Counted from the stretch's first letter, positions 41,120-50,765 are shown. The stretch is DNA of 64,000 bases from UBA7672 sp041166025 (GCA_041166025.1 JBEAMJ010000069.1:208688-272687), one strand, 5' to 3'. Numbers and translations: made by a program. Notes: generated from the letters alone by a model not told the origin.

Positions 41120-43243
41120 TCAGTTGCTGATGCGCTCGTCGCGTCTGGCTTGCTTCAGCAGGTCATCGAGTTTCATCGGCGGCTGCTTCCACTTCTTCTC
41201 GGCGAAGAGCGGCGCCTGGTCGGCATAGTGCGGCGAGGCGGGGTCCAGCGTCGCCGAACCGTACTGGTGGATCGTGTCGATCCTGTAGGAGCCGTCGGGC
41301 GCCCAGTCGGCGATGGCGACATAGGTGTCGCCGGCGCGGCCGGAGCGGAATTTCTGGGTTGCAAGATCTCCCGCAGCGTACATCGCCCGCAGTGTGTCGG
41401 GCCCGCCATCGGTCGGCCATGACTTGCCGCCGCGCGCGACGCGGCTCACCTCGCTCCACTTCGGGTCGATGCGGCCAGTCGCTGCCTTGAGCTGGGCGGC
41501 CGTGGCCTTGAGTGCGGCGAGCGCCTTTGCACGATCGTATGTGTCGTGCATCTGACTGCCCATCGCGGCCTGGCCGGTGAAAATGGAAAGTGCAGCGCCG
41601 CGATTGTCCATGTCGGCAGCGCCGTTCCAGGCCAGGACCACGTCAAGCGCCGCCCTGAGGTCTGCGTCATTGCCGGGATCGACGCTTCTGAAGTCGGCCT
41701 GCATCTTCATGACATTGCTGCCGGCTGAGTAGTTGTGGTCCATCTTGTAGCTGATGAACTCCTCGCGGGTGATCGAGGTGTCCTTGCCATAGAGTTCCTG
41801 CGCACGAAGGCCGCGATTGGTGACCAGCGTGTCGAGTGCAAAATCCTTCGGGTAGTTGTCGGCTTTCGGATTGTCCTCCGGGCCCGAGACCAGGAGCGGC
41901 GAGTGGTTGGCGTTGACGATGTAGCCTGACTTGGGCCGGATCACCGCGGGGAGGGCTTCGACCGGCTCCCAGCCCTTCCACAGCGTCTCGGAAATGTCGC
42001 CCGGGAGAATCTTTGTGCGGTTCCAGCCTGGGACCCGCCTGGGCATGTGGGCGTTCCAGAAATAGGCGATGCCGCCCTTCGAGTCGGCAACGATGTAGTT
42101 CACCGACGGGATATCGTTGTACTTCACCTGGGCGGCGCGCCAGTCGTCGATCGTCTTCGCCATGTTCATGGCAAGGTACTGGTCGAGGTGTGCGAAGTCG
42201 CCCTTGCCGACGAAGGAGACGGCGTAGACGCCCTTGTCCATCACATAGACCGCGCCGTGTTCGGAGGTGTAGCCCGTGCGCTCGACCGGAACGAGCGCGC
42301 CATTGCGCAGGACATTGTAGCGGATCGTCGTGCGTTCGAGGTCCTTCCACTGGCCATCCATGCGGTACCTGGTGGGGTTTTTCTCGTCGTCGACCACGAG
42401 CTTGAACGTGTCATAGAGGTCCGGTTTGTTGACGGTAGCGGCCCAGCCGATGTTGGGGCCGGCGCCGGTGAGCAGGATCGGCGTGCCGGGGAAGAGGCCG
42501 CCCACGAGATCGATCCCTTCCTCTGACTTGAGCCGCGCTTCGTACCAGGCGACGCGGCCTTCATAGGGCTGGTGCGAATTGGCGGCGAGGCGCGTGTGGC
42601 CGTCGGCCGAGCGCGAGGGCGCGACGGCGAGACCGTTGGAGCCGAGCTCGATGTCGTCGGAGATGTCGAGATAAGCCTGGCGCGTCGACTTCGTGGACAT
42701 CTCCATGTTGGCGCGGCCCGAGAGAAGCGCATCGACCTCCGCCTCAAGGCCATAGAAGGAGAGCGGGCGGTTGACGAAGCCGGAGATGATATCGCGGCCG
42801 GTGACCGGCATGGTGCGGGCGCAGCCGCTCGCCGGATTCCGTTCGCACCAGAGATTGAGGCCGGCGGCGTAGCCTTCGGCGACGGCCTTGGCCTCGGGCG
42901 AGGTCTTCGTGTCATAGTCACGGTTGACGATCGCGGTCATGCCGAGGGCGAGGATGAAATCATCGGACTTGGCGCCGGCGTCGCCGACGATCTCCGACAG
43001 GGTGCCGCGGCTGGCGCGGATCACCTCCTCGATGTGCTTCCAGTCGTCTTGCGCATGGGCGTAGGCGAGACCGAAGGCGACGTCGGCATTGCGTTTGCCG
43101 TAGATGTGCGGAACGCCGAACGCGTCGCGGATGATGCGGGCGTCGTGGCCTGAGCGTGCCGGCTCGACTGTCGCGGCCGGCGCGCTCATGCAGCCTGCGA
43201 GCGTCAGGGCCGATGCGGCGAGCGCGAGCGTGCGAAGCGTCAT
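41120..43243 (-). CDS. Penicillin acylase family (Ntn hydrolase) lipoprotein
   Basis: 707 residues. A lipobox ends at TLAGC (C18). The alpha part includes RIIRDAFGVPHIYGKRNADV and GLAYAHAQDDWKHIEEV. S202 in ELGSNGLAVAPSRSADG is the expected new N-terminal nucleophile of the beta subunit after self-processing, followed by RLAANSHQPYEGR. Related enzymes deacylate N-acyl homoserine lactones, aculeacin or penicillin; the substrate here is not known. The lipid anchor would hold it in the periplasm. No luxI/luxR gene is in the window. Confidence 0.88.
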   Translation of the reverse strand: MTLRTLALAASALTLAGCMSAPAATVEPARSGHDARIIRDAFGVPHIYGKRNADVAFGLAYAHAQDDWKHIEEVIRASRGTLSEIVGDAGAKSDDFILALGMTAIVNRDYDTKTSPEAKAVAEGYAAGLNLWCERNPASGCARTMPVTGRDIISGFVNRPLSFYGLEAEVDALLSGRANMEMSTKSTRQAYLDISDDIELGSNGLAVAPSRSADGHTRLAANSHQPYEGRVAWYEARLKSEEGIDLVGGLFPGTPILLTGAGPNIGWAATVNKPDLYDTFKLVVDDEKNPTRYRMDGQWKDLERTTIRYNVLRNGALVPVERTGYTSEHGAVYVMDKGVYAVSFVGKGDFAHLDQYLAMNMAKTIDDWRAAQVKYNDIPSVNYIVADSKGGIAYFWNAHMPRRVPGWNRTKILPGDISETLWKGWEPVEALPAVIRPKSGYIVNANHSPLLVSGPEDNPKADNYPKDFALDTLVTNRGLRAQELYGKDTSITREEFISYKMDHNYSAGSNVMKMQADFRSVDPGNDADLRAALDVVLAWNGAADMDNRGAALSIFTGQAAMGSQMHDTYDRAKALAALKATAAQLKAATGRIDPKWSEVSRVARGGKSWPTDGGPDTLRAMYAAGDLATQKFRSGRAGDTYVAIADWAPDGSYRIDTIHQYGSATLDPASPHYADQAPLFAEKKWKQPPMKLDDLLKQARRDERISN

Positions 43244-43463
43244 GGGCGGTCTCCTGCTTTTCCAGGAAACCTAGAGGCGCGAGACCGCCAAGGCTAGTCA
43301 ACCGGAGGCGACAAACGCGTGTTCGCGGTCCCGCAGCCAAGGCCTGCCGGTTGCGGCGGACGGCTTCGAGCCACACACGCGCGGCGATGGCGCATGGGGC
43401 GCGTGGAAAGCGGCACGCTTCCAGAGGCCACAACTCCAGGCAGGGCCAGCCCGATCCGGCGCG

Positions 43464-44897
43464 TCAGAAGTCCTTCTCACCCACGCGCCTCAGAACATCT
43501 GCGGCGAACTCGGAGAGTGTGTCGTCGCGGGCGCCCATGATGACGATGAGGTCGCCAGGCTGGGCCATCTCGACGAGTTTGTCGCCGCAGGCCGCGCGGT
43601 CGGGCAGGGCGACGGCGGACTTGCCTTGCGCGGTGACGCCCTGTGCGATGACGGCCGAGCCCATCGAGCGGTCGACCGTGCCGCCGAAATAGGCGGGCTC
43701 GGGCATGATCAGCGTGTCCCTTGCGGCGAGGTCGCGGGCGAACATCTCGATCAGCTGGTCCTTCATCTGGCGGATGGGGCCATAGCCATGTGGCTGCCAC
43801 ATCACGAGCAGACGGCCGGGGAAGGCGTGCAGCGTTGCGAGCGTGGCTGCGATCTTGTCCGGGTTGTGTCCGAAATCGTCGATGACGGTGATGTCCTTGG
43901 CCGTGCCAACGACTTCAAGGCGCCGGCGAATGCCGACGAAATTCATCAGGGCCATCGTCGCTTCGCGCAAGGATAGGCCGCAGGCCCGCGCCGCTGCGAT
44001 GGCGGCGAGGCCATTGGAAAGGTTGTGGCGGCCGGGCGTCTGCAGGCAGATGCGCTGGCGTTCGCCCGTGGACTTCTCGGTGACGATGCAGGACTGGCCG
44101 TCGGGCTGTGTGACGAGATCGGAGATGCAGAAGTCGGCGTTCGCATCGACAAGCGAATAGGTGAGGGCGCCGGGGAGTTTCAGTGTCTCGTGGAGGTGGC
44201 GGGTTTCATCATTGTCGAGGTTGAAGATGGCGACCTCGGCCTTCGACACGAAGCCGGCGAACAGGCTGCGCAGTTCGTCCATCGACTTGTGGTCGAGGGC
44301 GATGTTGTTGAGGACGGCGATGGTGGGCTGGTAGAGCGCGATGGAGCCGTCGCTTTCGTCGACCTCGGAGACGAAGATGTCGCCCTCGCCGACAATGGCC
44401 GAGGCGAAAGGGAAATCTCCGGCGACGAAGTTCTTCATCACCGCGCCGTTCATGACCGTGGGGTCGCGGCGGGTGGCGTAGAGGATCCAGGCGATCATGC
44501 CGGTGGTGGTGGACTTGCCCGAGGTGCCGCCGACGGCGATCGAGACTTTCGCGGAGTTGACGAGCTGGGCCAGAAGCTGCGGACGCTTAACCTGCGGGCA
44601 GCCAAGCGCCCTGGCGGCGACGACATCGGGCACGGTGTCCTCCACGGCGGCGGAGGTGACGAGGAGCTGGTTGTTGCTTGTGACGCCTGAGCCGTCCTGG
44701 GGGTGGAGGCGAATGCCGCGGGCGCGCAGGAAATCGAATTTGGGTGTGGTGCGGCCGGCGTCCAGCGAGCGATCCGAACCCGCAACGTCATGTCCGCGCG
44801 CCTTGACGATGAGCGCGAGCGGCAACATTCCGCTGCCGCCGATGCCGCAGAAGAAGTAGGGTCCCGGATGAGCAAGGGGCGTTCGTGAGTCGGGCAT
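43464..44897 (-). CDS. Mur ligase family protein (MurC/Mpl-like) with unusual P-loop
   Basis: 477 residues from ATG 44897 (AGGA 7 nt upstream). Three Mur-ligase domains are evident: FFCGIGGSGM nucleotide/UDP domain, ATP P-loop VGGTSGKSTTTG (122-133) and C-terminal VMWQPHGYGPIRQM. The P-loop has TSGKS instead of the usual THGKT. DESDGSIALYQPTIAVLNNIALDHKS and RRRLEVVGTAKDITVIDDFGHNP are conserved. MurC adds L-Ala to UDP-MurNAc; Mpl adds recycled tripeptide. The divergent LD-carboxypeptidase, 41 bp away, makes such tripeptide and favours recycling, but sequence does not decide between MurC- and Mpl-type activity. Confidence 0.85.
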   Translation of the reverse strand: MPDSRTPLAHPGPYFFCGIGGSGMLPLALIVKARGHDVAGSDRSLDAGRTTPKFDFLRARGIRLHPQDGSGVTSNNQLLVTSAAVEDTVPDVVAARALGCPQVKRPQLLAQLVNSAKVSIAVGGTSGKSTTTGMIAWILYATRRDPTVMNGAVMKNFVAGDFPFASAIVGEGDIFVSEVDESDGSIALYQPTIAVLNNIALDHKSMDELRSLFAGFVSKAEVAIFNLDNDETRHLHETLKLPGALTYSLVDANADFCISDLVTQPDGQSCIVTEKSTGERQRICLQTPGRHNLSNGLAAIAAARACGLSLREATMALMNFVGIRRRLEVVGTAKDITVIDDFGHNPDKIAATLATLHAFPGRLLVMWQPHGYGPIRQMKDQLIEMFARDLAARDTLIMPEPAYFGGTVDRSMGSAVIAQGVTAQGKSAVALPDRAACGDKLVEMAQPGDLIVIMGARDDTLSEFAADVLRRVGEKDF

Positions 44898-44938
44898 GCG
44901 GTTTTCCTGCATGAGCGGCATGTCTCAGCGAGGCGAGC

Positions 44939-45781
44939 ATGGGGTCAAGTGAAAAGACGTTCCGCATCGGCGTCGTGGCGCCCGCCGGCGTGCTCGGCGA
45001 CCATGGCCTGCTCGACCGGATAAGCGCGTTCGTGGCGGCCACTTATGAAGGCGCGGTGGACCTGCTGGTGCATCCGCAATGCCGGCTGGCGGATGGGCAT
45101 TTTGCGGGCAGCGATGAGCATCGGCTGACGGCGCTGCTGGAGTATGGTGACCGGGAGGACATCGACGCGATCTGGTTCCTGCGCGGTGGCTATGGCGCCA
45201 ACCGGATTGCGGAGGCTGCGGCAGGGCGGCTGGGGCCGGCGGCGCGGCGCAAGAAGTGGCTCGGTTATTCCGACACGGGCTTCCTTCTCGCAGCGCTGCA
45301 TCGTGCGGGGATCGGGCAGGTGGCGCACGGGCCGATGCCGGTCGATCTCGACCGGGCGGTGCGCGGGCGCGAGGCGGTGGCGCGGGCGCTGGCCTGGCTG
45401 GTGGAGGGGCATCCGGCGTCGCTGGAGGCAAGCGAGCGGGCTGAGACGCCGAAGCTGGCGTTCAACCTTACGGTGCTGAGCCAGTTGCTGGGTACGCCGC
45501 TGGAGCCGGACTTTGAGGGACGCGTGCTGATGATCGAGGATGTGGGGGATTATCTCTATCGCTACGACCGCTTCCTGTTTCATGTGACGTCGAATGCGAA
45601 TGTTCGGCGCTGTGCGGGCATTCGCGAGGGCCGGCTGTCAGCGGATGAGAATCCGACGGCGGTGTTCCGTGTGCCGGACGGAGGCCTGGTGGCGGACTGG
45701 TGCAGGCGTGCAGGCATCCCCTATCTCGGCGCCTGCGATATCGGGCATGATGGGGACAACAAGGTCGTGGTGTTTGTCTGA
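44939..45781 (+). CDS. ldcA: LD-carboxypeptidase (S66 family)
   Basis: 280 residues, no signal peptide, hence cytoplasmic. S66 triad: S111 (LGYSDTGFLL), glutamate in VLMIEDVGDYLYRYDR and histidine in DIGHDGDNKVV. AIWFLRGGYGANRI is the conserved strand before the nucleophile. It removes the terminal D-Ala from recycled muropeptide tetrapeptides, giving tripeptides. It is divergent from the Mur ligase, with 41 bp between start codons, so a shared regulatory region is likely. Confidence 0.9.
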   Translation: MGSSEKTFRIGVVAPAGVLGDHGLLDRISAFVAATYEGAVDLLVHPQCRLADGHFAGSDEHRLTALLEYGDREDIDAIWFLRGGYGANRIAEAAAGRLGPAARRKKWLGYSDTGFLLAALHRAGIGQVAHGPMPVDLDRAVRGREAVARALAWLVEGHPASLEASERAETPKLAFNLTVLSQLLGTPLEPDFEGRVLMIEDVGDYLYRYDRFLFHVTSNANVRRCAGIREGRLSADENPTAVFRVPDGGLVADWCRRAGIPYLGACDIGHDGDNKVVVFV

Positions 45782-45784
45782 GCG

Positions 45785-46561
45785 CTATTGCGCCACCCAT
45801 CCGCCGTCGATCGAGAGCGCCGCGCCATTGATCTGGTTGGCGGCTTCTGTGGTGAGGAAGACGGCCATCGCGGCGACGTCGGAGACCTTCACGAACTCCT
45901 TGGTGGGCTGGGCGGCGAGGAGTACGTCGCGGATCACGGCTTCCTCCGAGATACCGCGGGCCTTGGCGGTGTCGGCGATCTGGTTCTCGACGAGGCCGGT
46001 TCGGACATAGCCGGGGCAGATGGCGTTGACGCGGATGCCGTGCTGCGCGCCTTCCAGCGCGGTCGATTTGGTGAAGCCAAGAATTCCGTGCTTGGCGGCG
46101 ACATAGGCGCTCTTGAAGGGCGATGCGACGAGTGCGTGAGCGGAGGCGATGTTGATGATGCGGCCCCACTTGTTCGCCTTCATGTCGGGGAAGGCGAGGC
46201 GTGTGGTGTGGAAGGCCGACGAGAGGTTCAGCGCGATGATGAGGTTCCACTTCTCGACCGGGAAATCCTCGACGGGCGAGACGTGCTGAACACCGGCATT
46301 GTTGACCAGGATGCCGACGGGGCCGAGCTGTTGCTTCACCGCGGCGAACATGGCTTCGATCTGCTCAGGCTTCGTCATGTCGGCGCCGGAGTAGAGGCAG
46401 GTCACCTTGTGCTCGGTTTCGATCGAGGCGCGAAGCTTTTCTATGTCGGCAGGATCGCCGAAGCCGTTGAGGACGACGTTGTTTCCCGCTGCGGCGAGCG
46501 CGCGGGCGATGCCTTCGCCGATACCTGAGGTTGAGCCTGTGACCAGGGCGTTTCGGGGCAT
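45785..46561 (-). CDS. bdhA: 3-hydroxybutyrate dehydrogenase (SDR)
   Basis: 258 residues. SDR motifs TGSTSGIG, ILVNNAGVQHVSP, Ser in IASAHALVASP, YVAAK and the C-terminal INGAALSIDGGWVAQ. The VNNAGVQHVSPVEDFP and SAHALVASPFKSAYVAAKHG segments are diagnostic for D-3-hydroxybutyrate dehydrogenase. It oxidises the PHB monomer to acetoacetate with NAD, complementing the nearby PHB synthesis genes. It converges with ldcA (3 nt between stops) and lies 3 nt after the M28 peptidase gene, so these two are probably co-transcribed. Confidence 0.92.
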   Translation of the reverse strand: MPRNALVTGSTSGIGEGIARALAAAGNNVVLNGFGDPADIEKLRASIETEHKVTCLYSGADMTKPEQIEAMFAAVKQQLGPVGILVNNAGVQHVSPVEDFPVEKWNLIIALNLSSAFHTTRLAFPDMKANKWGRIINIASAHALVASPFKSAYVAAKHGILGFTKSTALEGAQHGIRVNAICPGYVRTGLVENQIADTAKARGISEEAVIRDVLLAAQPTKEFVKVSDVAAMAVFLTTEAANQINGAALSIDGGWVAQ

Positions 46562-46564
46562 TGA

Positions 46565-47452
46565 TTACTCCAGTCGGGAATCCAGCCTCAGAACCAGTGC
46601 TTCGAAGAAATCCGCCGCCATGGCAAGTGTTGCAGGTTCAACGCGGGCGATGGTGTCGTTGGGCGTGTGGATCAGGGAGAGGACTTCCGGAACCGTCGCC
46701 GGGTCGGGCTGGGATGTCGGCGGGTTGAGCATGAAGGCGCGGAGCTTTTCCGCTTCGGCTTTCGGCTGGTGGCCGAGCGAGACGGTGGGGGCGCCGGCGG
46801 CGGAGAAGGCGCGGTCATCGCTGGGCGGGTATTGCGGGAAGTCGAGGCAGGAGCGCTTCAGTTCGGCGCAGAGTTCCCGAACGGCCTCCGTGATGAAGTC
46901 GGACTGAGCGCCATTGTTGAGACCGTGCATCAGCGTGTCGCCATTGGCATTTATGTCGGCGTTGATAACGGCGGCAAGATTGTCGACGCCGTGGGCGGTG
47001 ATGAAAGCGCGGGCGCCGAGGAGGCCGAGCTCCTCCTGGTCGGTGAGGAAGAGGGTGAGGCCATGCTTCGTACGGCCGGCGAGGCGACGCGTCGCCGCGA
47101 TCATCGCGACCACGGAGGCGGCGTTATCGACCACGCCATCGACGAGCTTTCCCCCGTCGAGTTCGATCGCGTCATAGTGGGCGGTGAGGAGAATCTGTCT
47201 GGCGCCGGCCGGTCCGGTGCGGACGACGACGTTGCGGCCAGGCGTGGCGCGGCGGCCTGTAAATTCCTCGACCGTGTAGACGAGGCCTGCCGCATCAAGC
47301 TGCGCTTTCAGCATCTCGAAGCGCGCATCGTGCGTCGGCTGAGCGAAGGCGGCGACCTTGGCGAGGAGTTGCTGCGGCGTGGCGGACGGCGTCGGCCAGA
47401 GGGTGCAGCTTCCGGCCAGAAGTAGCAGAGCGGCCGCGACGACACGAAGCAT
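46565..47452 (-). CDS. M28 family zinc peptidase, secreted
   Basis: 295 residues from ATG 47452 (AAAGGGG 9 nt upstream); a longer frame has no support. The N-terminus MLRVVAAALLLLAGSC looks like a lipoprotein signal (C16). Zinc-site motifs of M28: TAHYDAIE (His), GVVDNAASV (Asp), DQEELGLLGA (Glu-Glu), INADINANG (Asp) and a C-terminal LSLIHTPNDT (His). It is an aminopeptidase-like enzyme acting outside the cytoplasm. It sits 3 nt upstream of bdhA on the same strand. Confidence 0.88.
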   Translation of the reverse strand: MLRVVAAALLLLAGSCTLWPTPSATPQQLLAKVAAFAQPTHDARFEMLKAQLDAAGLVYTVEEFTGRRATPGRNVVVRTGPAGARQILLTAHYDAIELDGGKLVDGVVDNAASVVAMIAATRRLAGRTKHGLTLFLTDQEELGLLGARAFITAHGVDNLAAVINADINANGDTLMHGLNNGAQSDFITEAVRELCAELKRSCLDFPQYPPSDDRAFSAAGAPTVSLGHQPKAEAEKLRAFMLNPPTSQPDPATVPEVLSLIHTPNDTIARVEPATLAMAADFFEALVLRLDSRLE

Positions 47453-47615
47453 GATGGAAAACCCCTTTGCGCGGTAGTGGCTCAGCCTGTGGCGTGTTGC
47501 AAGAGATTGCCCGGCAAAGTTGCGTCGTGAAGCTTGCGCGTGGCGTCGCAATCGGCTGGAAAGATCGCGGGCGGGGAATCGTCGGGCAGTGGCGGTAGCA
47601 GATCCGGGCGGCTTC

Positions 47616-48470
47616 ATGAATTCCAGGCAGAAGACAATCATCCGCGTGTTGCAGCTGATCCTCTATCCGATCGCTGCGATCATGCTGATCGCCTTCGCCG
47701 TCGAGTTCTACGGCGTGCTGACCGGGCAGGCGGGGGTGGAGATCCTGACGGGGGCCGACCGTGCGCCACAGACCGACTGGGTGGCTGTCGTCATCGTGGG
47801 CTTGTTCTGGGTCGTCTTCCTGGCCCTGCTGATCGAGTTTCTCGCGCGGGAAATCCTGAGGCGGCATCCACGTGACGATCTGGGAACGCCGCTCGTCGAG
47901 ATCGGCCGCGCAAACAGACCCTTGCACTTCCTCCTCGTCGGCGGCGTGGCGCCTTTTGTGGTTGGGCTCAACCTGATCCTTTTCCAGCCGGACGCGCTCG
48001 ACATCGATCCGAGGCAGATATTGCTGCACGAGCTGATGGCGTTCTGGCTGTTCTATGGCATCGCACACTTCCTGCTCGTGGCCTTCCTGCTGCGAGCGAT
48101 CCGCAACCGGCCATTCTTCGTGCTGACCGAGAAGGGCTTCCTCTACGAGCCGGGCGACATCTCGCCGGGGTTGATACGCTGGGGGGACGTCACCGAGATC
48201 AAGGAGGCAGAGCTTCTCACTGGCCAGTACTCTTTTACCGGCCCCACGACGCGGGCGACGCTGGTGGTTGGGCTCAAGAATCCGGAGGCTTACCGGCAAC
48301 GCTACACGCCGCTCCTGGGCCTGTTGCAGCGACTGTCCACCAAGTTCGTCAGCTACCAGACGGAGGGCCCTGGCGACATTGTCATCGTCGCGGATGATCT
48401 TGGAGCGCGCTATGGCGAGATCAGGGACCTGATGCTGAGCCGGGCGAAGTTGCGGGCTGGACGCGCATAA
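47616..48470 (+). CDS. Membrane protein of unknown function with a C-terminal soluble domain
   Basis: 284 residues from ATG 47616. Four hydrophobic helices: VLQLILYPIAAIMLIAFAVE, VAVVIVGLFWVVFLALLIEF, FLLVGGVAPFVVGLNLILF and LMAFWLFYGIAHFLLVAFLL. A C-terminal domain of about 115 residues has FFVLTEKGFLYEPGDISPGLIRWGDVTEI, reminiscent of PH-like or STM3941-type domains (a predicted strand pattern starting with a 'what the cell sees' WxDI motif). I cannot assign a function. Divergent from the M28 peptidase gene. Confidence 0.65.
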   Translation: MNSRQKTIIRVLQLILYPIAAIMLIAFAVEFYGVLTGQAGVEILTGADRAPQTDWVAVVIVGLFWVVFLALLIEFLAREILRRHPRDDLGTPLVEIGRANRPLHFLLVGGVAPFVVGLNLILFQPDALDIDPRQILLHELMAFWLFYGIAHFLLVAFLLRAIRNRPFFVLTEKGFLYEPGDISPGLIRWGDVTEIKEAELLTGQYSFTGPTTRATLVVGLKNPEAYRQRYTPLLGLLQRLSTKFVSYQTEGPGDIVIVADDLGARYGEIRDLMLSRAKLRAGRA

Positions 48471-48622
48471 ACGCGGTCGGTGCGCGCCATGTACCTTCAG
48501 TCCTATATCGATTCTCGAAAATAATCTGCGGCTACGCCCTTGCAGACACAGGGGAAGGGGGCACGTATTGTGGTAATGCGCCGTGCATCCCCCGCGGCGC
48601 CAGGGACAGGGAGAATAACAAG

Positions 48623-49807
48623 ATGGCGGGTAGCCCCACGGCGCTTCAGTATCTCGACAAGGCGGTCGGCAGCCTTCGCAAGCTTGGCCTCTTTCCCGAA
48701 ACCAAGGGCGATCCTGCGCCCGTCGTCGCCCTGCTCAACCAGATCACCGAGCTGTCGCCGGACAAGGTGACGACGATTGCGCGCACGCTCGACCAGGCCT
48801 CGACGTTCAACGAGGTGGTGCGCGAGCACATCTCGGCGATCAAGGTGGGCGAGCGCTATGAGGTGATCACCACCGCGTTCAACTCGATCCGCGACGACGC
48901 CAAGGGTCTCGTGGAGCAGTATGCCGACGGCAAGATCTCCACGATGGAGCGGCTGGGCAATGTGTGGATGAAGATGACGCGCGGCGACATCGCCACGCGG
49001 TTCGACAAGATCAAGGACACCTATATTGAGGTCCAGAAGGACACCAAGACGCAGATCGAGAAGGAACACCTGATCCTCGAAGCGTACATGGATTTCCGCG
49101 GCGCGATGAAGCAGTCCGAAGTGCTGGCGCTGGAAGTTCTGAAGACGGCCGAAGGCAAGCTCGAGGAAGCCAAGGCGCGGATGACGGCGGCTTCGGCTGC
49201 TGTCTCCGCCTATACCGGCACGGAGCCGGCGGAACGTTCGAAGCTTGAGCTGGCGCGTGATGAGGAGTTGCGGCGGCTGCAGGCGGAGGAGAAGCGCTAT
49301 CAGATATCCAAGGACCTCTCCGACAACCTGACGGTGGGCTACAACACATCCGAAGTCATCATGGCGCGGCTGGTGCAGACCACCAACGCCAAGGAGCGCA
49401 TCTACGCGCAGTCCGTATCGTTCTTCGGCACCAATGAGGTCGTGCTGACGGCGCTGTCGGCGACGTTCACGGGCATGCACGGGCTGCATGAATCGACCCA
49501 GACCCTGGAGTCGATGAAGAAAGGTGTGGACCAGTCGCTCGAAGTGCTGGCCGAGATCGGCGGCAAGGTGCAGGAGGCGGCGCTCAAGGCGGGCTATGGC
49601 CCGACGATCTCGGCGGCGGCTGTAAAGAAGCTGGTCGACAGCGTGGTGAGCTATCAGGAACGCTCGATCGGCATCATTGCCGAGATGCGCAAGCTGGCGA
49701 CGCAGAACTCGGCCGAGATCCGGGATGCTGTCGAGGACGGCAAGAAGCGCCTGGCGCAGCTCGTGGAGCAGGGCGCAGCGGCGGCGCTGATCGTCCGCAC
49801 GTCATGA
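48623..49807 (+). CDS. Cytoplasmic coiled-coil protein, first gene of an unknown three-gene operon
   Basis: 394 residues with no signal peptide, no transmembrane helix and no cysteine. It is almost all helix with long heptad-like stretches (LKTAEGKLEEAKARMTAA, LELARDEELRRLQAEEKRYQ) and a conserved-looking core MKMTRGDIATRFDKIKDTYI. The general look (long helical bundle, LVQTTNAKERIYAQSVSFF) recalls TelA/KlaA-type proteins, but I do not claim homology. It starts after an AGGGAGAATAACAAG ribosome site. The next gene starts 10 nt after its stop. Confidence 0.75.
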   Translation: MAGSPTALQYLDKAVGSLRKLGLFPETKGDPAPVVALLNQITELSPDKVTTIARTLDQASTFNEVVREHISAIKVGERYEVITTAFNSIRDDAKGLVEQYADGKISTMERLGNVWMKMTRGDIATRFDKIKDTYIEVQKDTKTQIEKEHLILEAYMDFRGAMKQSEVLALEVLKTAEGKLEEAKARMTAASAAVSAYTGTEPAERSKLELARDEELRRLQAEEKRYQISKDLSDNLTVGYNTSEVIMARLVQTTNAKERIYAQSVSFFGTNEVVLTALSATFTGMHGLHESTQTLESMKKGVDQSLEVLAEIGGKVQEAALKAGYGPTISAAAVKKLVDSVVSYQERSIGIIAEMRKLATQNSAEIRDAVEDGKKRLAQLVEQGAAAALIVRTS

Positions 49808-49817
49808 TCGACGCGCG

Positions 49818-50765
49818 ATGAGCGATACGTCTGTACCGGCGCGCGCCGCGACGACGGCAATCGTGCCGGATGAGCCGCGCAAGCTCGATGATGTGATGCT
49901 GGCGATGGATGTGGTGGACACGCTGCGCCATCGCACGCGCATCGTCGACATGGAGCTCAACGAGAGCGCGCGCGAGGAGCAGCTCGTCGCGCGGCTCAAG
50001 GAGATCTATGGCGCACAGGGTATCGAGGTTCCCGACCGGATTCTCAAGGACGGCGTGAAGGCGCTGGCCGAGCAGCGCTTCGTCTACAAGCCGCCCCCAG
50101 ACACGTTTTCGGTGAGGCTGGCGAAGGCGTATGTCAGCCGCAGGAAATGGCTGCCGCAGACATTGACGGCGGTGGGCCTGCTGGCGGCGATCGGGGTCGG
50201 ATTCCAGCTGCTGGTGTTCGGGCCGATGAATGCCGAGTGGCAGGCTATGCCGAACACGCTTTCTGCAGAACTCGCCGAGGGGCAGGCGCTGGCGACCGAT
50301 CCGGTGGTCGATGCGCAGCTGGCGAGCCTGGCGGCCGAGGGGCAGCGTGCGGTGGCCAATGGCGATCGCGACGCGGCGCGCACGCAGCTGAAGACGATGC
50401 AAGCGATGAACGACCAGCTGGCGCAGGAATACGACATTCGGATCGTCTCGCGGCCCGACGAGGACACCGGCTTCTGGCGGCGCGCGAGCGACCAGCCGAA
50501 TGCCATGAATTACTATCTCGTGGTGGAAGCAGTGGCGCCGGGTGGGCGCGTGCTGAACGTGCCAATCCGCAGCGTCGAAGATCAGACAACAGAAACCGTG
50601 AGCATGTGGGCGCAGCGCGTCGACAAGACAACGTTCGATCGCGTTGCGGCAGAGAAGGCCTCGAGCGGGATGGTGGTGAACGACATTCTCGGGCGCAAGG
50701 TGCGCGGTGAGCTCGAACCGCAGTTCGATACGCCCGTGCCGGGCGGGGCGATCACTGAATGGTAG
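49818..50765 (+). CDS. Single-pass membrane coiled-coil protein (DUF6384-like)
   Basis: 315 residues. The cytoplasmic N-terminal part (1-110: LDDVMLAMDVVDTLRHRTRI) is helical, then one transmembrane helix at 112-134 (WLPQTLTAVGLLAAIGVGFQ), a helical segment (150-210) and a beta-rich C-terminal domain (FWRRASDQPNAMNYYLVVEA, PIRSVEDQTTETVSMWAQR) ending DTPVPGGAITEW. I recall this family as DUF6384, without certainty. The stop overlaps the next start by 7 nt (ATGGTAG), so the two are translationally coupled. Confidence 0.75.
   Translation: MSDTSVPARAATTAIVPDEPRKLDDVMLAMDVVDTLRHRTRIVDMELNESAREEQLVARLKEIYGAQGIEVPDRILKDGVKALAEQRFVYKPPPDTFSVRLAKAYVSRRKWLPQTLTAVGLLAAIGVGFQLLVFGPMNAEWQAMPNTLSAELAEGQALATDPVVDAQLASLAAEGQRAVANGDRDAARTQLKTMQAMNDQLAQEYDIRIVSRPDEDTGFWRRASDQPNAMNYYLVVEAVAPGGRVLNVPIRSVEDQTTETVSMWAQRVDKTTFDRVAAEKASSGMVVNDILGRKVRGELEPQFDTPVPGGAITEW

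Noticed and set aside
41120..43243. Quorum-quenching acyl-homoserine lactone acylase.
   Set aside because: The Ntn acylase fold is clear, but substrate cannot be told; no luxI/luxR genes nearby.
43244..43463. A short minus-strand open frame between the acylase and Mur ligase genes.
   Set aside because: Low-complexity Arg/Ala/Pro composition, no ribosome site and no homology-like pattern; treated as non-coding.
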